This document shows, piece by piece, positions 33,818 through 45,973 of a stretch of 64,000 nucleotides of DNA. Source of the stretch: Oscheius tipulae (lineage: Eukaryota > Nematoda > Chromadorea > Rhabditida > Rhabditidae). Both the position numbers and the translations under genes were made by a program. The stretch covers positions 2,480,001 to 2,544,000 of the forward strand of contig JASJZH010000006.1 of assembly GCA_037178975.1 (NCBI GenBank), in the 5' to 3' direction. Every line of letters starts with the position of its first letter. The first letter of the stretch is position 1. Under the pieces are notes generated by a model. That model saw only the letters and a list, made by a program, of their open reading frames with translations, did not search any database and was not told where the DNA came from.

Positions 33818-36029
33818 ATGCCTGCCATTTACTTCTTCCTGCTGATATGCCTGTCAATTCTAGGAGAATCCATTATGCTCAAGCCCAACATTGATATCAA
33901 GAAGGCGGAACTTCAAAAGCTGCTTCAAAATGTCGAGAAGAACAAGGGCGGAAAATATGACGAGTATATGCTAACACGGATCTACCCCGCGGCTGTTTGT
34001 AGGGCTGACGATGATGCAGGTTGGTTTTTGCTAATTTGTTTATTGGTGCTGATTTTTTCAGTTCCGGATTCGTGTGAAATTCCTTCCGGAACAGAGACTT
34101 GGTCAGTCCACGGTCTCTGGCCTGAGCGAACAGATGGTTCCTACCCCCAGTTCTGTGATGGAAATCCGAAAAAATTCGATCCGGATCTCATCGTCGACAT
34201 CCAGAAAGCCTTGGAATCAAGCTGGCCAAATCTTTTCCCTACAAAGAAGGCAACGGACTTCTGGAAGCACGAATATGAGAAACATGGAACATGTGCTCAA
34301 CGGGACTCGAAATTTGGAACTGAGAAGCTGTACTTTACTAGGTAGTATCGTTAAATGTTGTGCTGAAATTCAAGTTAAGCACTATGGAAATGAACAAGAA
34401 GTTTGACGTCGGAGCAGCCTTGAAGGCAGGAGGAATAGTGCCTCGGGATGAGCCTTATGACACTGAAGAAATCCAGCAGGCCCTGAACATACATCTGGGT
34501 CAAGGAAAATATGTTCAGTTACATTGTCTGACGGATCGAGTGGTACGTATATTCCTTATTTTCTATGATTTTTGTTTTAGACCAAACAAACCTTACTTGC
34601 TGACACCCGTTTGTGCTTGAACTTGCAATGGGAGCCTGTCGACTGTCCGAAAAAGGGATGGAATGTTCCTGTCGTCGAAATTCAAGGCGAACGGATTCCA
34701 CTTCCAACATTCAACCCATGCCATGGAAAAATTGTCTTTCTCAACTCTAACTCGCTAGTGAAAGGTAAGGCATTGTACTTTTTTCTTATGTATTTCATAG
34801 GAGCTCCCTCCTACAACGAGTACATGCTGACTCAGATCTATCCCACTGCCGTCTGTCGAGCTGATGATGATTCTGGTGTGTCATATCTTCTGTTTATAAG
34901 CTCTCTCTTTTTAGTGCCCGACTCTTGCGAAATTCCTGATGGAACTCCGAAGTGGTCCGTTCACGGACTCTGGCCTGAGCGTTCGGATGGTACATGGCCG
35001 CAATTCTGTGATGGGAAGCCGAGAAAGTTTGATCCAAAACAGATAGCTCCAATCGAGAACATCTTGGAGAGAGTCTGGCCCAATCTCTATCCAGCAAAGT
35101 CGGCTCACGATTTCTGGAAACACGAGTACGAGAAGCACGGCACCTGTGCCCAAATCGACGAGCGATTCAAGACTGAACTCATGTACTTCAATGGGTAAGT
35201 TTTTTCTTGGTAATCAGCGGTAAAACGCGTGCTGTGGTCGTTTGACAAAAGCGAAAATGGCCCATAGCAAGCCCGATCATGTCCACTTTAAACTAACCTT
35301 CCATTTCAGAACTCTGGATATTTATCATCAATTCGATGTCGATGCTGCTCTCAAGACTGGAAACATTGTACCACGAGATGAGCCCTACAACGTAGATGAG
35401 ATCCAAAACGCGGTCAATGAGCATCTGGGACAAGGAAAATATGTACAGATCAACTGTCTCACAGATAGAAAGGTGAGCTAGCAACAACATTTGAAAATAA
35501 GCCGGCTACCGGATTCATATATCAGTTAACCTGTCTGAGTCTTGTACCCGACTTGACAGCTTCTCTATTTTGTGATATTCTTTATGTTTCAGACCAAGAA
35601 GCAGCTGCTTGGAGATGCACGACTTTGCCTAAACAGAGAGTTTGAGCCAGTTGACTGCCCAAAGGAGACTCGCGTCAAAGCAACGAACGACTATCCTTTG
35701 CCCAGCTTCAAGGTTTGATTTATTCAATCTTTCTGGCAAATAATGGTTACAGCCCTGTCATGGTCTTGTTACCTACATTTCGCCTGAAAACCTCCCCATG
35801 TTTGTCATGGGTCCGGATGACTCCGAAGTGCTGTTCTTTGTACATCCTTTGGCGAACTTCCTGCCGAGACTTTTGCCCGAATCGCCGGTTTACCTACTGT
35901 GAGTACTTAGCACCTATTCAATAACTTCTGGTGTATAGGTTTCTTGCTCTCTGCTGCAGTATGGTCCTCAAGTACGCCTTCTACAAGTACATGAAAACGC
36001 GATATCCTAATCTGATGGAGAATCCCTAA
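33818..36029 (+). CDS. Two-domain RNase T2 with C-terminal membrane anchor
   Basis: Secretory endoribonuclease. Signal peptide MPAIYFFLLICLSILGES (ATG 33818; an in-frame ATG at 33785 precedes a likely acceptor). Domain 1: YDEYMLTRIYPAAVCRADDD, ETWSVHGLWPE (CAS I, catalytic His), DFWKHEYEKHGTCA (CAS II), YVQLHCLTDR. Domain 2 (from about 34801) repeats the order: YNEYMLTQIYPTAVCRADDD, KWSVHGLWPE, DFWKHEYEKHGTCA, YVQINCLTDRK. Both catalytic pairs are intact. Introns fall at the same places and phases in both halves, for example after ADDDA/ADDDS in phase 1. A phase-1 intron at 34765-34800 joins the halves in frame. The end has a hydrophobic helix (VYLLFLALCCSMVLKYAF) and a short basic tail (KYMKTRYPNLMENP). 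Family members usually have one domain. Confidence 0.92.
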
Positions 36030-36242
36030 ACTTCCCCCTAGACCAAATGTATACAATACGGGTGACAACGCAGTATTGAAATGTGTACCGTCACAAGTCC
36101 CACTTGTAAAAGCCTAGCTGTTGGTGAACCGTACGAGGTCTGTCCTGTAAAAAATGTAATATAAACAATTTATCTGATTCTGTTTCAAGCAACTTGTAAA
36201 AGCTCGATTTTGTGAGGTTTTAGGGACGAAGATAACCTAAAA

Positions 36243-36788
36243 ATGGAAAGAAGACTTTCCCTTGAACCAGAGGTTGACAGTGAAACTGAAAATGGAAACA
36301 GTCGTAGACAGCTGGCATGTTAACGCTTGTGTTTCAGTTGGACGCTCTGCTCGTTCAACAAGGTATTCCAATCGACCTGGTGATTCAAGTCAAAACATTC
36401 CAAAAGGATCTCCGGAACTACGCAAAGAACACGCGAGAACACGCACAATTTCAAAGTTTCGATTCATGTCAAGATGTAAGATAATTTCTAGCAGTTTTCA
36501 TGCCAAGAAAATCGCCACCTATTACGAGCAATTTCAAAGCCATCTTCATAGGCTGTTCGTTGACAAGTCTATTTCCAACGTCTTCATGGAGCTCGTTACC
36601 GTGGTCCAAATTATAACATTCGGCTGCAGATAGCCCAGACAACCACCATTCTTCTTTCCAAGATCCGCGTTCACCTTCAACATATGTTCATGTTCTCAAC
36701 AAATATTGAAGAGCTTCTTGCTTTCCCCTTCTATCTCGACAAGTTCGATGTTTCAAGATTTGAGGACACTCTTTCACTGCTCTTGTAG
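36243..36788 (+). CDS. Candidate exons of an unrecognised protein
   Basis: ATG at 36243 opens MERRLSLEPEVDSETENGNS. After a short intron two frames are open; the more protein-like reads LLVQQGIPIDLVIQVKTFQK, then YYEQFQSHLHRLFVDKSISN, FMELVTV, TILLSKIRVHLQHMFMF and ELLAFPFYLDKFDVSRFEDT. Proposed introns are only about 26-37 nt and not all are strong. It may be the 5' part of the four-TM gene that follows or a separate gene. No family was recognised. Confidence 0.4.
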
Positions 36789-36944
36789 AAAAGTATGTGC
36801 AATGTTAGAGAGATTTCTAAACTTTTCCTTGTCATGTATACTGTGCAAAAGATTACATATCGTCTATCCCTTGCTAGTAATAAAGACATATACACTGACC
36901 CTGAAACCGATTTTATCGAATGTCCACTCGACATTTTTTCAGCC

Positions 36945-38443
36945 GCTAACCGACCCGTATTTCAGCCGTTTAAGTGTCTGTTTTCATATCGTCTCGAACA
37001 ACCTCCCTTCCTGGAGCTACTTCCTCTCTGTCAATCATTACTTTGTCCTTATTGCCCAGACGCTCGAATGTCCTCTCTTTTCAGTGTCCTCCGACACGGC
37101 TATTACTAGTCGTCCGTCCACAAATTTAAAGAAACCGTTGGTACAGGATCTGTTTTTGACAAAGTTTAATTCCCCGAGATTATATGGCTCGATTACTGGC
37201 CATATAAGTTGAAGAAGGCGGATCGGACTACTAATCTTGGTATTCGTTGTGTCAGTCGTATTGTATGGTTTTTTAGGCGTCTCGAGCAAGGACAAACCTC
37301 ATTATTTTGTTGGCGGGATGGAAGACGCCGCCTATTTCAACTGTGGTCATCGACCTTATTATCTACCTTTTAGGTAAATCTTATTACTCTACAAGGTCAT
37401 TTGATCAGAAATCCTTACTATCCCTTCTACGATCACTACTATCAACCACAAAGAGCTGATACCGTAACTTCTGATAGTATCAAGCGCTTGGGAAAATCAC
37501 TCAAATATATTAAAATATTGGCCTATGTTCAGGTAACCAATCCTGTATTTCAGTTTCCAACCTCAGTTCAGATATTTATAGGAGGCATACTACTGATTAC
37601 AGACATCTCGAGAGCAGTTTTGCTCTGGGGATTTGTTGACTACGAAGGCTCGAAACTTGAAATGGTTTGCTCAACCGATTTCACAAAATACTAACTTTTC
37701 AGTTAGCTCAAATCTCATTTCCGGTATTTTCGCTAACTGTAGGGTTCATATCCTTGGCAACCTCATACGCACCTTCATCTGCGTTTCTGAAGATATTGGC
37801 TGTCGTCTTCGTTTCAGCATCAATCCCAAACTTTGTTCAGCCGAGACAAGCAGTTTTTCTTAACAGTACGACTTCATCATGTTTTTATAAGTTATCTTTA
37901 GCTGCACTTGAAGCCATTGAGGTTGGGAGAGCTGGAGAGAAAATTGCTTGGAAGGGAACACACGAGGATTCCGTGGGCATGATACGGTAAACTAGCTTAC
38001 TTTTTGTTGAACGTAGTGCATTTCAGTTCTGAAATGCATAACAAACTCGCAAGGATCTTGTCGTTTTCTGTCACTCCAGGAAAGGCTGCATCACTAGGCG
38101 TTCAGGCATGTTTTTCGCTGTTAATCGGAGCCTCCTTCACTGATTTACCCACAAACAGCTCGTTAAAACTTTACTATAGTCGTCATTGGAACAATTACAC
38201 AACTTCCTAATGCAAAGCAAACCCCGTATTTCCGGGATAACCCTGTACTTTTGGTCCAAAGGCCAATGTTGCCCACGTCAAGCGGAAACTTACCTCTATT
38301 TTCAGGACCTCACGTCCCTTCCTCCTGATCTTCTGGCCATGATGCAGTATCTTCTGACCACCTACGCCATTTTTGCCTTTTTACAGCTTGTTGTCTACAG
38401 TTTTATGCTCTTCCTAGTGCTGAAGCTTTTGGCGGACCAATAA
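36945..38443 (+). CDS. Unrecognised multi-pass (about four-TM) membrane protein
   Basis: Exons joined in phase: SRLSVCFHIVSNN and LECPLFSVSSDTAITSRP; IIWLDYWPYKLKKADRTTNL; GVSSKDKPHYFVGGMEDAAY with CGHRPYYLPF; NPYYPFYDHYYQPQRAD and KRLGKSLKYIKILAYV. TM1 is FPTSVQIFIGGILLITDISR; TM2 and TM3 lie in ISFPVFSLTVGFISLATSYA and FLKILAVVFVSASIPNF. A charged loop (ALEAIEVGRAGEKIAWKGTH) and SVTPGKAASLGVQACFSLLI follow. The last exon (38308-38443) holds a final TM, YAIFAFLQLVVYSFMLFLVL, and ends LADQ. The junction near 38190-38307 is unresolved. No domain family was recognised. Confidence 0.6.
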
Positions 38444-39385
38444 TAACAGGAAATCATAGGGTGTTTAACTTTCTCGAGAAAGCTGCGTAACATTACTGGG
38501 TTTGAAACTCATATGAACAACAGCCTTTGCGGTTCTTGTTAAATGGTTCACGCTGGTAGAAATATACCAAAAAATCAAGCGGTAAAGCCAATGGCAACAA
38601 GTGTGACGCGCGCGTTGTGCTACACTTAGCTCTCCGACTGGAAAAAAAACTGATCAGGTGTTGACGCGTGTGTCGGCATAGAAAAAGACTTGAAATTGAG
38701 CTCACAGAAGAGCTCCACAGCGGCGTCCTCTGTTTTCGCCGTGAAGTTCTCTCTCACTCGCTCTCGGATGTTTCGAAGTGAGGCAGGCGGTGATAGTGGC
38801 ATAGGATGGGGACGCGCCTGTCCCCTCGAGCCGGCCTAGTCATTTCCACGACTTTGTCTCACTCATCAACAATACCACTATGACCTTTCGTTGCTTTTTT
38901 CTGCAAGCTTTTTCCTGAAACCCAGTATAGTTTTAAACGTCTTATTGTTTTTCTTAACTTCGATTTTTTTCTCGGAAGCATTTCTCTGCAACTAATCTTA
39001 AATTGAGATTAGGAAAAAATGTTGCCAATAAATTCGTCTTTTCTTGTTAGAGCCACGGCAAGATTTGGGTACAAATGGAAACTTCTCTCAGCCGGTCATC
39101 CACCAAACTTCATAGGCAAAAGTGTAAGGTATATCGCATTTCTGACATGTTACAATGCCGATGACCTATGCGCATATGATACTTGCTCCCGGGATTTCTA
39201 TTACTTTTCCTGCATTTTGAGCTTCTTTGTTTGGTATCGGCGTCAGTTGTTTCTTTATCTTGTAATCATCCACCACTTTCAAGCAACCTCTCCTACGCGG
39301 GAATCATGCAACGTAATAAATCTTCTTCAGATTCTTTGCAACTCAGTTGCATTGACTCAGTCAAACAGTTTTCGAAAGCACCGAT
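38444..39385. other. Intergenic stretch, no gene seen
   Basis: About 940 bp with a T-rich tract before the next start codon. Short ORFs are not convincing. Confidence 0.5.
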
Positions 39386-40877
39386 ATGTTGGTTGCTGTT
39401 TTTTGTATTCTTCTTTCTGCTGGCCAGGTAGTCAGTCGACCAGGAAGAGACAAGAGAGACACTCTCATTGTCGATGAATCAACAATAACCACAACTCCAG
39501 CCACGTTTCAAGGTGAGTCATCACTTGAAAACTCAACTTTCTCTATTTCTTTTGTGTAGAGCCTTTGATGTAATGATTTTTCAGTAGAAAGGCTAGATGC
39601 ACCGATCGAGAGAATTGAAATCAGACTCATTGACGACAATGAAAGTGAAAACAACACTGGTCCAGTTTGGAACGATGGCTTTCCGCAAGTAACAGCGAGT
39701 GAAACGGCTCGGTTTGAAGAACATGTCGATGACAATCCGTCAATGGAGATGCCGGTCGAAGAGTACAACAAATACAAAAAGGTTTGCTCACAATTGTAAA
39801 CATAAATAGTTCGTCCAGATTGAATACGATGTTGCTGAAGGAGTCAAAGCCTCTCCAACTCCGTTGGTTGTTGAAATGGATAGCGAACCCATGGCGGCCC
39901 CTCGACCAATGTCTAATCAAGAACTGGTAAACCTTCTTGTTTTTCACTATATTATCAATGTCTAGCTGTCTGCCAAATGGGAGACGGTCGCTAGAAAGGA
40001 GCTTGTCGATGATGTCATCGAATTGCCTCCTGATGTGGAAGACAACGAAAATCCTGTAAGTCTTTTCTAATTTGCTCTTTGATTGCACAGCAGTTCCTGG
40101 AACTGCTTCTTTCATGTCCGGGTCGTTTTGATGCTTCTTGTTTGCGTCAAAGCTGCTGTACTTTCTGGCAATAGATTTCCCCGATTCGAGTTCAAAGACC
40201 CCGAGCCTGATATTAGGTTGTAAAATTGTTCGATGGTGAGGAGATGGGGACCAGTTGGTCTCATTAAAGAGGAAGAACATCATGATGCACCTTGTGTAAT
40301 GGTCGACGAAATCCGTCATTTTGGCGGCTTACAACAATAGACAATGAAGCATGCATGAAATCATTAAAATAGAAAAGAGATAATGTCATTATTGCGTCCT
40401 GTAATTCACATCTTTTCGTCAAACAATTTTTCAGGATGACGAGTCTGAACCAGTTGAAGAGTGTCTCCTCAACAAAGAGCAGCTTCCACGTGACGTGAGA
40501 ACAAAACCGCTTCTTTGCAAAGCTCATTTAGGTAGTAGAACGTCTCCAGTCGATGAAGCAAAAGCTGGGCAAGATGATACGTCGTTTGAACAAGCAGCAA
40601 CAGCAATATTGTACTGAAACACCAGATTACGAGGTCACACCAACTATCGCATCCGAATATAGACAGTGTCCAAATTGGAGAGAAGAGAAAATGGTCCACT
40701 ACTACAAATTCATGAGGATCATGTAAGAATTGCGTGCCATTCAAACATTTTAAGACTTTTAGGTACTGTCAAGACATCTCTCGATGGCCGAATGCTGTAA
40801 GAGTAAAGCGGCAGTTTGAACCGAAACTCCGTTTGTTCGAGACGATGTACGCCTTCCAGAAAACGGAGAGTGCGTAA
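39386..40877 (+). CDS. Secreted acidic protein of unknown function
   Basis: Signal peptide MLVAVFCILLSAGQVVS (ATG 39386) is followed by a basic dibasic-type site (RDKRD). The acidic, low-complexity body has IERIEIRLIDDNESENN, MEMPVEEYNKYKK, VELPP-like repeats (DVIELPPDVEDNENP) and DDESEPVEECLLNKEQLPRD. A basic helical segment (RLQSMKQKLGKMIRRLNKQQ) leads to a C-terminal part with three cysteines (QQYCTETPDYEV, YRQCPNWREEK, MYCQDISRWPNAVRVKRQF). Seven exons join in phase through GT-AG introns. The end is at 40875-40877, with AATAAA at 41043. No family recognised. The charged, mostly disordered N-terminal half suggests an extracellular matrix or cargo protein, but this is a guess. Confidence 0.8.
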
Positions 40878-41353
40878 AGAACTCAAAAATGATCTCCATC
40901 TCCCACATGAAAACACCCTGTTTGTAGACACATCTTTACCGGGTAGCCAATTATTGTACCATAAACTCAATGATACTCATCAATTTGACCAAATCTGACC
41001 CAACGCCATAGTCCTAAGCGTGTCTGCCAATACCTCATTGTCAATAAACATACATCTTTATTCACTTTGAAAGTGCTAGCCAGTCTTTTCTGCTAGATTG
41101 AGAACCTGCAATGAAACTCGTAATTTGTACATATACTATTTGTGGGCAACCCAGAGGTGAAACTATCACAGGGATGGAATCGAAGTATAGGAAAGCACAC
41201 GACAGCCGCAAAACAATAACTGACCCATTAATGAAACACTCGGAAATTCTGGAAGTGTGCATAAATAAGATAACATCTAATCAGTTGACTAAAAATCTCC
41301 AAAACGACTTGAGATACATGGGAAAAGTGAAAAGAAGGGGAAAAAATGAATAC
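40878..41353. other. Convergent 3' flanks of secreted protein and NTPDase genes
   Basis: 476 bp holding the 3'UTRs of two genes that face each other. It contains opposed poly(A) signals at 41043-41062, so the two transcripts probably end within tens of bases of each other or overlap. Confidence 0.6.
41043..41062. terminator. Opposed poly(A) signals (AATAAA + and TTTATT)
   Basis: AATAAA on the plus strand at 41043-41048 and TTTATT (AATAAA on the minus strand) at 41057-41062, only 8 nt apart. They serve the convergent genes ending at 40877 and 41354. Confidence 0.6.
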
Positions 41354-43291
41354 CTAAGAAACAAGGTTGAAGAATTCGAGAATGTTGTTAGTTCCGGAGT
41401 AAATCAGCTCCCAAAGTTGATCTGCCACGGTTCCGTTTTCTCTTGTAACCATGTTGAGAACTCCATCCGACGATCGGAACTGGGTGATGACATCGTATGA
41501 CAGTCCTTGAGCCCAAGCTACTTCCATTTGCTTGATTTTCTTCACAAGCTGAAATGAGAGATTGCGACCATATTTCACCCATCAAGCACGAGCGCGCAAC
41601 TTTCACGTCGTTTCCGCTTTCAAAAGTCAATGTTTACACGTTCCAAGTTTGATCAGCTGGTTGGATCAAACCAAACGGTGCGTGGATTGGAACTTCAGAA
41701 CGAAAGAAAAACTAACATTGAGTTCCTGGTTATCTGGGAAGCCATATCCGTCATGGAGAAGTGTGTAGATGTAGGTTAGATCCAGACACTGCCACGGCAT
41801 CCAATGAGCAGCGTCAGAGAAGTCTTCTGTCTGTCTTATGCATGCTGCAATCAAGTTTCAGAAACATCTGGCCAGCATGACAGACCTTTCTCCGCGGCAT
41901 GTTTGTAATCAAGCAGCTTGATCTTGCCACCATTGTTATCCTGGACCAAACCGGCGTTAAGTCCTCGGTCGAAGAAGTAGGAGAAGAGGTATAGATCGTG
42001 GTCTCCAATATCTTATAGCCGGTTGTTTACACTACAAAATCACTGTGTTACCTAATTTCATGATTGTGCTATGCTCCACGAATTCTCGAGAATGTTTGTA
42101 GCATTGCTCGAAAGAGTAGTCATCGCTTCCACTGATGTTATACTTGTCTAAAATGTATTCATACTCCAGGAGTTTGAAGTTCGGTGGGAGACAGGCGGTG
42201 GTCAGCTGATTGAGTGCCTGTGAAAAAGAGAGTAAAGATTGTACTTGACGCACAAACCTTTCCCTTATCGGTTGTTGACCTCGACAGGACTCCAAATCGA
42301 GCAGAGACTAATCCATTGCCGAGAAAACTAAAAAGTAGTGTCAGTCCTGGTAAGATAAAAACCAAACCTGTGGGTGAAGAGATTGATGTCTCTCTCTAGG
42401 AAACTGAGTGTTCTTTCGTATTGCGGATGAGACGTGAAGATTTCCCTGTCATCCGGCATATACGTAACTTGGGTCGATCCTCCTCCCAAATCGAAAGCTG
42501 CCACTCTATGCAACCTTTCAATATCCTCTGAAAAGAAACTATGATAACTGAACTCAAAAACCATACTTTCACTGAAATGTAGCGCTTTCAGTAGCAGGTT
42601 TAGTGTGAGCCAGCTGTAGATACCCTCGTCACTTCCACTTAGAATGGAAACCGCATTGGGGATCGTGAAGAGTCCGCTGTTGTGGACCTCGGCCTGCACA
42701 AGTGACATGATCTCGCCGGCCTTGTTGTGCGGCAACAACCTCAAGCCTGCAGTAGCCTCAAAACAAACATTAAACCGTGAGAAGTGCTGAGTTTACCTTA
42801 AGCGCCACGGGAGTCTTCTCCCACATGAAGTTTGGCACAACTTGTTTGGCACGAATCAGTAGTTCTCGAACTGAATCAGCTGCCCCTCTCGGATCTTCTG
42901 TATAGGACGAGAGACCAGGTTTCACCTGAAATGGTTAAGTCTTAAAAAGCAATGAAACCACAACGACGTACCTCATGGAAGATTTCTTGTTCCACGACAA
43001 CTGGAAGTCCTTGAGAGTTGATATCATGAAGATATTTGTAGAGATGAAGCCGTGTGCCTGTTGACCCTGCGTCGATCACGGCGGCAAAGAAACGACAAGG
43101 CACGGCCTTAACAATCGAGGTACGTGCAAACAGAAAAATCAAACCTCGGGAAGGTCTGTTCCATAACAAAAGTTGTCCGCACTGACTCGGATGATATGTA
43201 GAAGAAAGAAGAAGAATACGTACATAGTCGTTCGAATTGGAGGAGCTACTGGTACATTTACAGGCTAAAAGACTGGCTAGGGATGGTACAC
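41354..43291 (-). CDS. Ectonucleoside triphosphate diphosphohydrolase (GDA1/CD39, NTPDase 5/6-like)
   Basis: Hydrolyses nucleoside di- or triphosphates in the ER/Golgi lumen or outside the cell. Exons from 43291 downward: N-terminal region with a hydrophobic segment (RGLIFLFA), then ACR1 AAVIDAGSTGTRLHLYKY, KPGLSSYTEDP, TPVALK-ATAGLRLLP (ACR2), ILSGSDEGIYSWLTLN (ACR3), AAFDLGGGSTQVTY (ACR4) and MPWQCLDLTYIYTLL (ACR5). It ends with VAWAQGLSYDVI and a stop at 41354. All apyrase-conserved regions are present. DLGGGSTQ and the single N-terminal hydrophobic segment favour the NTPDase5/6 (UDA-1/MIG-23) branch over two-TM ecto-apyrases. Start exon unresolved: an acceptor (TGTTTTTCAG) lies just upstream of 43291, so the ATG is farther out. 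Confidence 0.92.
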
Positions 43292-45973
43292 CTGAAAAAC
43301 AGGTGTTTGTGATGTGGAATGAACTGGGGAAGATAAGCAGAAAATGTCAAACAGAGGACTAAACGGGGAAGGGAGTAGATAGCGGTCACAAGGCATACAG
43401 ATGTCCGATGGTTGTCCTCGAAAATTTCAGTGTTTCAAAACTATGAGCTCTGATCGATAGGTGTAAAGAACAAAAGTTCGTAGTTACTTCAGAACCGGAT
43501 CTGAGAAGAAGACCAGTCGCCTGTCAATGTTGAATGCTTCGGGAACTTAAACTAATTGGGCCAATAACTACATAAGTGCACAATTTTTATGGCGGAATCT
43601 ATGAGGAAGGCGGAGAAACCAAGAAGATTTCGCAAAGAGCGCCTGTAAATACACGTCAGGATTGTGCTGAGAACGGTGTGAACCCGACCGCCGCGCAGTT
43701 AGTGCGCTCCGAATCTAATTAAAGGACTGCCTCCTTTACCCATATCTCTTCCATCTCCTTTACCTTTTCTGTGTTCCTCAAAATGATGACCAACACGAGG
43801 TTTATTGATCGTATAATGTTGTCGAACACAAAACGTACTGCTGTTGGTCCTTCCCACATCCTACTTTCTCGCAGATTGTGCCTTGCGGCGTTTTTGTACT
43901 GTCTTGACCGTCTTTTCTCTTTCGCAGTTGACCGTTCGTTTGTTTCTTTTGCGCTGATCTGACACATTCTCCGCGACGCCCTTGCTTACAGCTTACTAAC
44001 AGTATGTCTGTCTCACGTTTCGGAAAATGTTTTGACAAAATCTTTTGTTCACATGTTCTTCTTGTCTCTTTTCAAATCCAAACTTTTTTCTCAGATGTTG
44101 GAATACCCGTCCAGTCTTGGCAATCGGACTCAAAGGAACTCATCGTTCATGCAGCTATCAGAAGTGACCTAGCGGACTCGTTGGGATGACCAGTCCCCAG
44201 GGCATCGTACAATAACGCGAATCTGAGAATGGGTGAGTCTCTCTAGATGTGTTTCTTTTGGATTCATGCTATGTTGCATGGAGCTAAGTCGATGTATTTG
44301 AACGATAGTTTAAGGTGGCCTTGACGAACATCTGCTCTCCTCGCCAAACAAAAATTAAATGAGAAGCGGTAAAGGATATCAGCGCAGGCTTGTCCACCAG
44401 ATGAATCTGAAAAACCTACGAGGGGGATCAGAACATTGGTTAGTTTTCGTACTCAAATCTTTACTTTGTCATTAGTTCATGCTGGACAAAAAAACAGGGG
44501 TCTATGAGGCAAACTTCCGAATCAGGCGGGTGAAAGACACTTTTGATCATAATCTTCATAAGACGCTAATTCGTTTCAGAATACGTCGAACCGCTGCCCT
44601 TTTCCAGTCGAAATATCTGCACCCAGTCTTTTGATGAATAGAGAAGCAGCCGACTTTTACGTCAGCTCTACTGCGTCCACAACCTCAATTTCCGGACAGG
44701 AACAAAGGAGTGAGGGCAAGAGGGTTTTGTCTTCAATCACCGACCACTGCAGATTCTGCATACAAAGTTTTAAGCCATTTCTGTCGTCTATGTATCTTCA
44801 GAACTACCCCCAGTTTTTCCTATTGTCCAGTGCTCCGGACCCCTAATTTTGTAAGTCGATATCCCCCAGGCCTAACTCGCTGATTATCTTCACCACTGCT
44901 CTTTGATCTCTTAAGTTTACCCCCGCTTTTCTTAGTTTCAAATGTATCGCTTCTATTTTTTAAAAGTGTGTATAAACTTTTTCCAAGGATACCACTTCGG
45001 TTTTGCTTACGTGTCATGTTACACGAACATATCTCTCGTATACTCCCATATCTTGACTCTATTGCTTTGAATCTTTTCTGTTTTTAGCTTATCTTTTCAC
45101 AGAGCCAAAAACTGCAAACTGCTTCGATTTTATACGCTCTTCCAAAGTCGTCGCGTTTTGCTAAGTATAGTTGGTCTTACCAACTAAACACTTAACATTA
45201 CCAATTACTAGCCACTGATGCTTTGTTTATGGAACAGGTCGTTTTTTCATCCGCTTTTCTGATAAACAACGATGACTCGCAAACCGAAGTGTAATGGGTC
45301 ATTAAGTTCCCCCTCCCGCTGTTTTCTTATTGACAATTTCTTTCTTTTCCCAAAAACGGGATGCCTCTGTCTTTCACTCTCTCTCTGACTGATGATTCCG
45401 GGGAATGGCGTTGTTTGTCCACAACGGCGGGATAGGGAAAGACGGATTGTAGACCGGTCCGGCAATGATCCGTGAAGGCGGCCAGCAGGCAGAGACCACC
45501 AACTCGCTCATGCTTTCCACTTCCAAATTTGAATCGAATTCGTTCAGCTCTTTTTTGTTTTGTTTATATTAAACTAGCGGGCTTGCTTGGGCCGACGACT
45601 ATCGCACTCGCAGCCACCCCTCGCTGCGCATTTTCATTTGGGTATCGATCGACCGTTCCAGAGAGTCAGTGTCTTTTGAATTAATTAACTCCTCCGTTCG
45701 CGTTCTTCCTCAAAACAGGGCAAAATCAATCAGTTTGAGGTCAATTCCCTTTTTACATCCTATAAATTTTCAAAATTCACCTTACCTTAGCAGCAATTGT
45801 TCTTCATTCATATCTCAGCGTGCTTACGCAACCTGTCATGCAAAACCTTGACAAATTTCCTCCTTACGCCTTCACCTCAACTAACCAACCCACCCTCTCT
45901 AGTCTCTCTCAGCTGCTCTTTTACACTGCGCTGTAACTGCGATTGTTCTCTTGCTCAGACTCCCGCGTCCAAT
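43292..45973. other. Gene-poor upstream region between NTPDase and Rap2
   Basis: No coding region supported. From about 43.7 kb onward the plus strand becomes T/C-rich, as in the region before Ena/VASP. This is consistent with 5'UTR intron or promoter sequence of the plus-strand Rap2 gene. Confidence 0.5.

Noticed and set aside
37524-37544. 21-nt GT...AG segment in the four-TM gene treated as intron
   Set aside because: Too short to splice and in frame; best read as coding (VTNPVFQ).
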